Origin: Bacillota bacterium
GTDB lineage: Bacteria > Bacillota > Negativicutes > Sporomusales > Sporomusaceae
Length of the DNA: 7,137 nucleotides
Assembly (NCBI GenBank): GCA_023443285.1
Contig: JAEZVB010000007.1
Location: 1 to 7,137 of the forward strand
Direction of reading: 5' to 3'
Positions within the stretch are counted from its first letter, which is position 1; every line of letters begins with the position of its first letter. Below are positions 1 through 5,298 of the stretch, piece after piece. The notes beneath the pieces are model-generated. The model did not search any database and was not told the DNA's origin. It worked only from the letters and a program-made list of their open reading frames with translations. The position numbers and the translations under genes were made by a program.

Positions 1-1
1 T

Positions 2-364
2 CTCGGAATTGCTTGTATAATTCCAGAGGGTATTGAGTTGTGTTTAGGTCAACGAATGATGTTGATGAGAACAAGCACTGAAAACCATCCAAAGTACTTG
101 ATGTATGTATTAAATTCACCAATGATCTTACAGATTGTTCGCAATAAGACCGGTGGAAGTGCTTCGCCACATTTAAATGTTGGGGAAATTAAAAAATTTA
201 TTATTCCGCACCCACCCCTCGCCGAGCAAGAGGAAATCGTCCGCAGAGTGGACAAGCTGTTCTCCATTGCTGACAGCATGGAACAACGTTACAATACCGC
301 AAAGGAAAAACTCGACAAAGCCGAAAGAGCCTTGTACGCAAAGGCTTTCAAAGGGGAGTTGTAA
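2..364 (+). CDS. hsdS: Type I restriction-modification specificity subunit, 3' end (partial)
   Basis: This is the C-terminal 120 residues of an HsdS subunit; the reading frame is open to the window edge, so the gene starts upstream. HsdS gives the HsdM/HsdR complex its DNA target specificity. Visible are the end of the second target-recognition domain (IIPEGIELCLGQRMM, then GGSASPHLNVGEIKKF) and the family's very typical PLAEQEEIVRRVDKLF segment, followed by a charged coiled-coil helix ending KGEL. That helix is the conserved spacer that packs against HsdM. The TTG at 38 is not a plausible start because homology-like sequence continues upstream. The next gene begins two bases after the stop, so the two are probably translationally coupled. 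hsdM and hsdR are presumably to the left. The assignment is secure at family level; the recognised DNA sequence cannot be read from this part. Confidence 0.93.
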   Translation, partial: LGIACIIPEGIELCLGQRMMLMRTSTENHPKYLMYVLNSPMILQIVRNKTGGSASPHLNVGEIKKFIIPHPPLAEQEEIVRRVDKLFSIADSMEQRYNTAKEKLDKAERALYAKAFKGEL

Positions 365-366
365 AA

Positions 367-1659
367 ATGACAGAGTATATTGCCGCAAGAAGCCAAGCGA
401 AGAAGCTATTCGATAAGAAAGAATACGAGGAAGCCCTTCCCGTTTATGAGAAAATCTATTCTCCCGAATGTGAAAAGTGGATTGCATGGGAATATGCTCG
501 TTCATTAAAGCAGTTATCAAGATTGGATGATGCTTTAGAAATTTCTAAAGCTCTTTACCTGCGCGAAAAAACGTTTGTCTATAACAACAACCTGCTTTCA
601 TGGCTATTGTACGAGAAGTATTTTAAAGAAAAGAAAACAGAATATACCGCTGCAGAAGCTACAAAACTGTTTGATATTGCAGTTTATGCTACAGGATTTA
701 CAAAACAAGAAAAAGCAAGTGCTTATGAAAAGATAGTAATTAAAACGCTTAAAATCCTCAAAGATTTAAACAGTGTGCCCTACGACAAGATTTTAATTTT
801 GCTTGAAAAGCTTGATGTTAGTGATCTTTCAGATGAAGCAGGTAAATATGAAAAAGGTGGCAAAGAAAAAGAATATCAGTCAACAAAGGAAATGTACTAT
901 GCCCTCAAGACAAAGGCACTTTTGGAAGCCAAAGAGTTTAAGGCTTGTATAGAGTGCTGCGATGAAGCCCTTGGAAGTATTGACTCTTTTCATCACAATA
1001 ACAGCGAATGGATTTTGTCAAGAAAGGCAGCAAGCTATGCAGGACTTAATGATTTTAACCGAGCGATTGAACTGCAAAACGATGTTGTGGTCAAGAAAAA
1101 TCACTGGTCTCTATTTGCAGGGTTAGCGGAAATATATCTTAAAATGGATGATAATAAGAACGCTCTACTAAACTACTGTCGCGCAGCATTAACAAGCGAC
1201 CCGCCCAAAATGAAGGTAGGACTGTATTTTGATATTGCGAGACTGCTTATAGCATTAGATGACAATGAGATCGCACTTAGACACCTTGTTTTTACAAAGC
1301 AAATCAGAGAACAGGAAAATTGGTCTATTCCTTTTGCCTTGACGAAATCAATAGAGGATATCACTACCGGTAAAATTGAAGCCAATGTTAAGCTCTGTAA
1401 GTTGAAAGATTTCTGGCAAAAAACGATTTATGATTGTTTGGGAGCAAAAAATGGACAGGTAAGCCGCTTGAATGCTGGTGGCAAAACAGGATTTATTCAA
1501 AGTGGCAATAAATCTTACTTTTTTAAAACTTCATCAATTATGGAAAAACCAACTATAAAAGAAGGCTCCAATGTTTCGTTTGTATTAATTGATTCTTTCG
1601 ATTCAAAGAAAAACCAAAAAAGTACGGAATGTGCTTATATTAAAATTGACATACACTAA
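367..1659 (+). CDS. TPR-repeat protein with C-terminal cold-shock-like (OB-fold) domain
   Basis: A 430-residue soluble protein with no signal peptide or membrane segment. Helical pairs of tetratricopeptide type are visible near residues 3-33 (AKKLFDKKEYEEALPVYEKI), 38-66, 177-205 (KALLEAKEFKACIECCDEAL), 216-240, 247-275 and 285-310. Residues 362-428 resemble a cold-shock domain: GQVSRLNAGGKTGFIQ matches the RNP1 strand (KGFGFI in CspA), SYFFKTSSI matches the RNP2 strand (VFVHFSAI), and an IKEGSNVSFVLIDS strand follows. I infer a nucleic-acid-binding C-terminus (probably RNA) and a protein-binding TPR body; the actual role is unknown. The ATG at 367 has AAGGGGAG just upstream, inside the hsdS end, giving tight coupling to hsdS. 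Its 3' end carries the promoter of the next gene. Its position between restriction and toxin-antitoxin genes suggests a defence accessory role. Confidence 0.8.
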   Translation: MTEYIAARSQAKKLFDKKEYEEALPVYEKIYSPECEKWIAWEYARSLKQLSRLDDALEISKALYLREKTFVYNNNLLSWLLYEKYFKEKKTEYTAAEATKLFDIAVYATGFTKQEKASAYEKIVIKTLKILKDLNSVPYDKILILLEKLDVSDLSDEAGKYEKGGKEKEYQSTKEMYYALKTKALLEAKEFKACIECCDEALGSIDSFHHNNSEWILSRKAASYAGLNDFNRAIELQNDVVVKKNHWSLFAGLAEIYLKMDDNKNALLNYCRAALTSDPPKMKVGLYFDIARLLIALDDNEIALRHLVFTKQIREQENWSIPFALTKSIEDITTGKIEANVKLCKLKDFWQKTIYDCLGAKNGQVSRLNAGGKTGFIQSGNKSYFFKTSSIMEKPTIKEGSNVSFVLIDSFDSKKNQKSTECAYIKIDIH

Positions 1660-1674
1660 TGTAAATGGTAAAAT
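1646..1674 (+). promoter_or_regulatory. Predicted sigma-A promoter of the rnlAB pair
   Basis: TTGACA (1646-1651, perfect -35) is followed after exactly 17 bases by TAAAAT (1669-1674, five of six -10 bases). The -35 lies in the last codons of the TPR-protein gene. Transcription would start near 1681, and the ribosome site GGAGG (1688-1692) and the ATG at 1698 follow at once, giving a leader of under 20 bases. This implies that rnlA and rnlB can be expressed independently of the restriction operon. Confidence 0.7.
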
Positions 1675-1697
1675 AATAAATTACCTTGGAGGTGGCT

Positions 1698-3416
1698 ATG
1701 GCAGCTAATAAATATTACGCCGTAAAAGCTGGACATAAACCCGGAATATATGTGTCGTGGGATGAATGCAAAAAACAGGTAGAGGGCTTTTCAGGAGCGT
1801 CTTATAAAGGATTTACTACTTTACAAGAAGCAGAAGCTTTTATAGGTATCGTTTCTACACCTATGGAAAAAATCAGTTCGAATCGATTAGTTTCTGAGGC
1901 AGTTGCTTATGTTGATGGAAGTTATGATGACAATATAAAAGAGTTTTCTTATGGTCTTGTAATGTTTGTAGATGATATCGAAGATCACTTCGCGGAAAAA
2001 TATAATACCGCAAATTTGGTAGAAATGCGTAATGTTGCTGGAGAAATCATGGGTGCCCAAAAAGCAATGCAATATTGTATTGACAATAACATAAAAACTC
2101 TCGATTTATACTATGATTATGAAGGTATTGAAAAATGGTGTACTGGCGAATGGAAAGCCAATAAGCTTGGTACAAAAAGTTATAAGCAGTTTTATGACAG
2201 CATAAAGGATAGCCTTCGCGTCACATTTTATAAAGTTACAGCACATACTGGGGATAAATATAATGAATTGGCTGACCAACTTGCAAAAAACGCCTTATCC
2301 GGCATAATACTGGCAAAAAAAGTGGAGGATGCTGAAATGGCCCAATCGAATAACATTTACATAGAAAGAGACGGTATTGATACCTTTATTTCTGAGTTAG
2401 GAAAATCAGGGTGGGCTGATTTTATAGCACAGCCACTCGTTCCAGTAGGGCACCTTTTTCGTTGTGTTTTCACAGCGGATTTAAAAGAAGGAAAGGTTGA
2501 CTTTTATTTTAGAGGTGATGGAACGGTAACTGTTCGGTCTACAACTCCTAATTCTGATATTTCAAATAGTTTAGTTGACCTAATTGTAAAAAACTCGTTT
2601 AAAAATAAACATGAAAACTCGACCTGTACTTTTAGCAATATATCTCCCGAGCTATGTGCGAGATTTATTGACTACTTAAAATCAACAGGGAAAATAGGCA
2701 TTGAAGAAAAGCGCATCGATGCACCGTCGCATACTCAATATAAATGCAAAAGCAGCTTTGGTGATTCAATGGCTGCTAACTTCTATGACTCTGGCAAGCT
2801 TGTTTTGCAGGGGAATCCAGCGTATATTTTTACAGAAGCATTTTATTTTATGTCTGTAGCAACAGACGATGTAGCAATAGAAGAAATTATTGCTCGCAAA
2901 AATGAAGCATATAAATCTAATATAACAATTTCTGACGCACGCAGCCAATTAAAAGAGCGCATACCTAATGCATATACTAAATTAGACGATATAATATTAA
3001 AACTATTATCACCATCAATATCTTTATCCAAAGCAAACGTTGAGGTAGAAGATTATAGTTGTTATGTTTTTCCGGCGCTCAAAGCTTTGGAGGCATTACT
3101 ACTCTATTTATTAAGCAAAGTAAGCAATAATAGCATTGTTGTTGATACTAAACATAATTTCAGCACAGTATTTCAACCTGATTCAACTACTTTGAAACAA
3201 AGATTAATAGCCAAGCATAGGAAAACAATTAACAATCCTCTTCACGAAGCTTGTTTAGAGAATATTTACAACTACCTTAAAGGTACTCGTCACGTATATT
3301 TTCATGCAAATCAAGTTTTGGTACTAACATCTATGATTTTTGATAAAGCAGAAGCCGATACTATTTTAAATCAAATTCTATTATTATTCGATGATGCAGG
3401 AATAAAAATATTATAA
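1698..3416 (+). CDS. rnlA: RNase HI - RnlA fusion: HEPN ribonuclease toxin of a type II toxin-antitoxin system
   Basis: 572 residues from the ATG at 1698, chosen over the in-frame TTG at 1686 because GGAGG (1688-1692) precedes it. Residues 5-49 are a viroplasmin-like domain (KYYAVKAGHKPGIYVSWDEC) as found at the N-terminus of many bacterial and eukaryotic RNases H1. Residues 68-200 are RNase H with the full catalytic set: D73 (YVDGS), E116 (GEIMGA), D140 (YYDYEG), H183 (TAHTGD) and D193 (ELADQLAK); the H-to-D spacing equals that of E. coli RnhA. Residues 214-572 resemble E. coli RnlA (357 residues) in pattern and length: KVDFYFRGDGTVTV, KLVLQGNPAYIF, YSCYVFPALKALEALL, and the RX4H HEPN motif R531-H536 (TRHVYFHANQ). 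RnlA degrades mRNA as an anti-phage toxin and in E. coli needs RNase HI. rnlB follows after 37 bases. Domain calls are by eye but several independent motifs agree. Confidence 0.88.
   Translation: MAANKYYAVKAGHKPGIYVSWDECKKQVEGFSGASYKGFTTLQEAEAFIGIVSTPMEKISSNRLVSEAVAYVDGSYDDNIKEFSYGLVMFVDDIEDHFAEKYNTANLVEMRNVAGEIMGAQKAMQYCIDNNIKTLDLYYDYEGIEKWCTGEWKANKLGTKSYKQFYDSIKDSLRVTFYKVTAHTGDKYNELADQLAKNALSGIILAKKVEDAEMAQSNNIYIERDGIDTFISELGKSGWADFIAQPLVPVGHLFRCVFTADLKEGKVDFYFRGDGTVTVRSTTPNSDISNSLVDLIVKNSFKNKHENSTCTFSNISPELCARFIDYLKSTGKIGIEEKRIDAPSHTQYKCKSSFGDSMAANFYDSGKLVLQGNPAYIFTEAFYFMSVATDDVAIEEIIARKNEAYKSNITISDARSQLKERIPNAYTKLDDIILKLLSPSISLSKANVEVEDYSCYVFPALKALEALLLYLLSKVSNNSIVVDTKHNFSTVFQPDSTTLKQRLIAKHRKTINNPLHEACLENIYNYLKGTRHVYFHANQVLVLTSMIFDKAEADTILNQILLLFDDAGIKIL
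2324..2339 (+). promoter_or_regulatory. Internal ribosome-binding site and ATG at the RNase H / RnlA junction
   Basis: Inside the fusion gene, GGAGG (2324-2328) stands eight bases before an in-frame ATG (2337-2339), residue 214. Initiation here would give a free 359-residue RnlA, almost exactly the length of E. coli RnlA (357). It is either a live second start or the relic of the ribosome site of a once-separate rnlA gene. The bases also simply encode Val-Glu-Asp, so chance cannot be excluded. Confidence 0.5.
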
Positions 3417-3453
3417 TTGAGCAAGAATTAATTTGGAGAAAGGAGAAGTGATT

Positions 3454-3807
3454 ATGGATAAATATAGTGTATTCCCTTTAAACGGCTTACCGTACGATTA
3501 TTTAATTATTTCAAACACATATGAAAATCCTATTAACTTCTTCTTATCTCAAGCAGATGCTGTAGGAAGTTTAAGTGGTAAAGTTTTGTTTGACCTGACT
3601 TTGATTTATGGTTTTAAGCACAACAGATATGTAGGCGCGGAGATAAAAAACAATAAGCTTGATATTGCATCAATTAAGCCAGTTGATACTTTAGATTCTA
3701 AGATCAAAGCAATTAGCCAAAAACATTTCGCAAACAATTCTTTTTTGGTTGAAAACAGCATTCTTCCAAATGCATTGAAATACCATATTTTACATCATGA
3801 TAGCTAA
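3454..3807 (+). CDS. rnlB: RnlB-type antitoxin
   Basis: 117 residues from ATG 3454, which has AAAGGAG (3439-3445) eight bases upstream; the TTG at 3433 is in frame but overlaps that ribosome site. E. coli RnlB is 123 residues and binds RnlA to block its RNase activity, with RNase HI required. Shared pattern: YENPINFF (ENP in E. coli), then SGKVLFDLTLIYGFKHNRYVGAEI (GEILFDLL...NRFVTLEM in E. coli), and a C-terminal helical part. No membrane segment or signal peptide. It lies 37 bases after rnlA, on the same strand, in the toxin-then-antitoxin order known for this family. No separate promoter is obvious, though E. coli rnlB is known to be partly independent. Recognition rests on the remembered E. 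coli sequence plus context; both support the same call. Confidence 0.85.
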   Translation: MDKYSVFPLNGLPYDYLIISNTYENPINFFLSQADAVGSLSGKVLFDLTLIYGFKHNRYVGAEIKNNKLDIASIKPVDTLDSKIKAISQKHFANNSFLVENSILPNALKYHILHHDS

Positions 3808-3816
3808 CCACGCAGA

Positions 3817-3871
3817 TGCAAAAAATTTCGCATAGATTTATCACATTTGTATGTAGAATTTATTTTTTGCA
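3817..3871 (+). repeat. AT-rich inverted repeat after rnlB, possible weak terminator
   Basis: TGCAAAAAAT (3817-3826) and ATTTTTTGCA (3862-3871) are perfect 10-base inverted arms separated by 35 bases, starting ten bases after the rnlB stop. The right arm supplies a six-T run. The loop is long and the stem AT-rich, so it is a poor classical terminator, but no better one follows rnlB before 4361. Confidence 0.3.
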
Positions 3872-3952
3872 GGTCAAATTGTCACGAATCTCATCAAGAA
3901 TAAAGGACTTATCCTTGTAACCAAATTTGTACTTCCTACCATCATGAACCGT
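3860..3952 (-). pseudogene. Minus-strand coding remnant of unknown family
   Basis: On the minus strand, 30 codons stay open between a TAG (3953-3955) and a TAA (3860-3862), reading HDGRKYKFGYKDKSFILDEI and ending TCKK. The composition (alternating charged and aromatic residues) looks protein-like and there is no start codon, so it may be the tail of a decayed gene. I do not recognise the family, and a 30-codon opening can occur by chance. Confidence 0.2.
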
Positions 3953-4040
3953 CTATATCAATTTTTCTTAAATTTGCATTATTCTTGGTACATGTGGTGT
4001 ATAGCTATTCTCTCTTTTCTGTGGCAATATGTGTCACTAA

Positions 4041-4269
4041 CATCCGCAGTTTAGAAAAGCCGGAACGCAAACTGGTGCTACGAATTATCGACAATAAGGA
4101 TTTGATTGCAGGGGATCGTGCCCGAGGTAGCTTTGAATGTGGATTCTGGCTTGCGTGGAGATTACTCACACAACTGAATATTTATGACAGCGGTCGTTTG
4201 CTTGAGTAGAAGCTCAACGCAGACGGCTGTTTCTTTATGCCAAAAGGAGAACAGGAAGATGGAAAATAA
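4041..4269 (+). pseudogene. 3' remnant of a small conserved mobile-element gene (copy A)
   Basis: The frame reads IRSLEKPERKLVLRIIDNKD, then LIAGDRARGSFECGFWLAWR and LLTQLNIYDSGRLLE, meets TAG at 4207-4209, and continues in the same frame as KLNADGCFFMPKGEQEDGK to TAA at 4267-4269. The natural-looking continuation after TAG (CAG would be Gln) suggests a nonsense mutation. Upstream of 4041 the open frame changes character and lacks the expected N-terminus, which is instead seen in copy B at 4557. The segment 4041-4110 matches 4640-4709 at 52 of 70 bases, so the two are diverged relatives rather than a fresh duplication. I recall similar small acidic-basic proteins encoded on clostridial elements but cannot name the family. 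Probably non-functional. Confidence 0.55.
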
Positions 4270-4333
4270 AGTTAAAATTATATTATCAGGTGCAATCGCC
4301 GGGGGAAACAAGATGGTAGGCATTATTTATTAA
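4259..4333 (+). CDS. Hypothetical 24-residue ORF
   Basis: ATG 4259 overlaps the last codons of copy A and reads MENKVKIILSGAIAGGNKMV, ending at TAA 4331-4333. AAAGGAG lies at 4243-4249, nine bases upstream, and the rho-independent terminator at 4361 follows 27 bases after the stop, so it sits where the last gene of a transcript should be. It may be a truncated first exon-like piece of a longer gene or a small peptide; nothing about function can be seen. Confidence 0.25.
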   Translation: MENKVKIILSGAIAGGNKMVGIIY

Positions 4334-4360
4334 GGATATAACGAACCGTTATACCCATTA

Positions 4361-4397
4361 AGCAAAAGGATGCCGCTGGTCACGGCATCTTTTTGCT
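4361..4397 (+). terminator. Strong rho-independent terminator
   Basis: AGCAAAAGGATGCCG (4361-4375) pairs with CGGCATCTTTTTGCT (4383-4397) over 15 positions with a single G-T wobble (4368/4390), leaving a seven-base loop. The stem core is GC-rich and is followed by TTTTT within the right arm and GTTTT after it. The symmetry means it may work in both directions. A second hairpin, TATAACG (4337-4343) with CGTTATA (4347-4353) and a three-base loop, lies just upstream. Confidence 0.85.
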
Positions 4398-4556
4398 GTT
4401 TTAGAATTACTACTCTCAAAATCTCAATCTGTCTAAATTAAAAAGTTTTGTTATACCAAAGCTTGCTTCGTGCACCAAGGAGTCGGAAAATCTACGCTTA
4501 GCAAAAATAAAAATATAGCTGTCCGAAAGGACGGTGAACAAATAATCAAATCCATT

Positions 4557-4709
4557 ATGGCAAAGCAGTTAGATCGCTACAACAACTTTACCCCCAAGCA
4601 GGAATACCAAAAGGAAATTGATGATTCCCATAAAGCGGTCATCCGTAGTCTGGAAAAGCCAGAGTGAAAGTTAGTGCTTCGCATCATGGACAACAAGGAC
4701 TTGATGGCC
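4557..4709 (+). pseudogene. 5' remnant of the same small mobile-element gene family (copy B)
   Basis: From ATG 4557 the frame reads MAKQLDRYNNFTPKQEYQKE, then IDDSHKAVIRSLEKPE, meets TGA at 4665-4667, and continues in frame as KLVLRIMDNKDLM before family-like sequence stops near 4709. Copy A has Arg at the TGA position (CGC), pointing to a nonsense mutation here. The N-terminus missing from copy A is present and the C-terminus present in copy A is missing. No good ribosome site precedes the ATG. After 4709 another frame stays open (GDSDYFSDDNRLLLPATSTS) to a TAG at 4819, which may be a fragment of yet another gene joined at this point. The family is not recognised. Confidence 0.5.
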
Positions 4710-4815
4710 ATCTCGGTGATAGCGATTACTTCTCTGACGATAACAGGTTACTACTCCCTGCAACAAGCACCTCGCTTCACCCCCGACCCAAGCCCCGTTT
4801 CTGCGACCTTAGAGC

Positions 4816-4840
4816 TGGGTAGGGATAACAACCCTACCCA
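4816..4840. repeat. Perfect 9-bp hairpin
   Basis: TGGGTAGGG (4816-4824) and CCCTACCCA (4832-4840) form a perfect GC-rich stem with the loop ATAACAA. No T-run follows, so it is unlikely to be a standard terminator. It lies at the right end of the decayed region, 150 bases before the mobilization-operon promoter, and could be a protein-binding site, a transposon-end remnant or an RNA structure. Confidence 0.55.
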
Positions 4841-4989
4841 CACAAAAGGCTACAAAGCTGGCTAAATCATAAACCCCAACCAAGGCGGAAGTAATCGAGT
4901 AATCGTATCATAAGCAGTCACCAGTCAAGGGTTGTTTTTGCTTAACTAAATATGATTGCCAGAATATCAGTGGTTTATTCAAAATCCTA

Positions 4990-5018
4990 TTGACAAATTA
5001 AAATTTATTTGCTAAATT
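4990..5018 (+). promoter_or_regulatory. Predicted promoter of the repA-mob operon
   Basis: TTGACA (4990-4995) and TAAATT (5013-5018) are separated by 17 bases in strongly AT-rich sequence, a good sigma-A match. Transcription would start near 5025 and leave a leader of about 275 bases before the ATG at 5299. It is the best promoter seen between the decayed region and the mobilization genes. A weaker TTGACT at 5184 lacks a convincing -10. Confidence 0.55.
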
Positions 5019-5130
5019 TAGATTAAGGAAAAATATTCCTCTGAACTTAATGCGAAAATCTACAACTGAATAACTAACCTCACAATTTCTATTTGCAATA
5101 TATCAGATTTTTCTGAGACTTACATAACCG

Positions 5131-5185
5131 AGGTTAAGCAAACCTTGCAGTACAAAAACAGTGTACTGCCATTTGTGTTTTGCTT
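5131..5185 (+). promoter_or_regulatory. Leader with competing hairpins, possible attenuator or operator
   Basis: GCAGTACA (5147-5154) and TGTACTGC (5162-5169) form a perfect 8-bp hairpin with a seven-base loop. It is nested inside AAGCAAA (5136-5142) with TTTGCTT (5179-5185). The same AAGCA is also the loop of a smaller hairpin, AGGTT (5131-5135) with AACCT (5141-5145), so the outer stem and this small stem exclude each other. Such alternatives are typical of regulated leaders, but no ligand or leader peptide is evident. Confidence 0.4.
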
Positions 5186-5233
5186 GACTTTCGATATGTA
5201 GGTCTCTTTTTCTTTTGCCTTAAAGCGTACATA

Positions 5234-5256
5234 GCACAGCTGTGCAAAAAGGAGGA
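5234..5256 (+). promoter_or_regulatory. 12-bp palindrome followed by an orphan Shine-Dalgarno sequence
   Basis: GCACAGCTGTGC (5234-5245) is a perfect palindrome. It runs straight into AAAAAGGAGGA (5246-5256), a textbook ribosome site, but the only start codon close by is GTG 5259, three bases from GGAGG and opening a six-residue frame. The ATPase start at 5299 is too far away to use it. This may be the relic of a deleted small gene or an operator-like site. Confidence 0.4.
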
Positions 5257-5298
5257 TCGTGTACAAATATCTATTTTAATTTAGAGAGGAAAAGAAAA

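Noticed and set aside
173..520. 115-codon minus-strand open frame over hsdS and the TPR gene
   Set aside because: It is antisense to well-supported coding sequence, has no ribosome site and no family resemblance.
1686..1697. TTG at 1686 as the start of the RNase H-RnlA fusion
   Set aside because: It overlaps the ribosome site GGAGG that correctly serves ATG 1698, and the viroplasmin-like domain begins right after the latter.
4674..4865. 63-codon frame from GTG 4674 as a separate gene
   Set aside because: Its first codons are the continuation of copy B after the TGA; the rest has no recognisable features and no ribosome site.
4893..4910. Short tandem-like repeat GTAATCGAGTAATCG
   Set aside because: Only two short units are present; no array, and no sign of CRISPR or iterons anywhere in the window.
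5242..5298. GTG 5242 as the start of the RepA-like ATPase
   Set aside because: The extra residues include the translated ribosome site and look non-coding; ATG 5299 has its own GAGAGGA.
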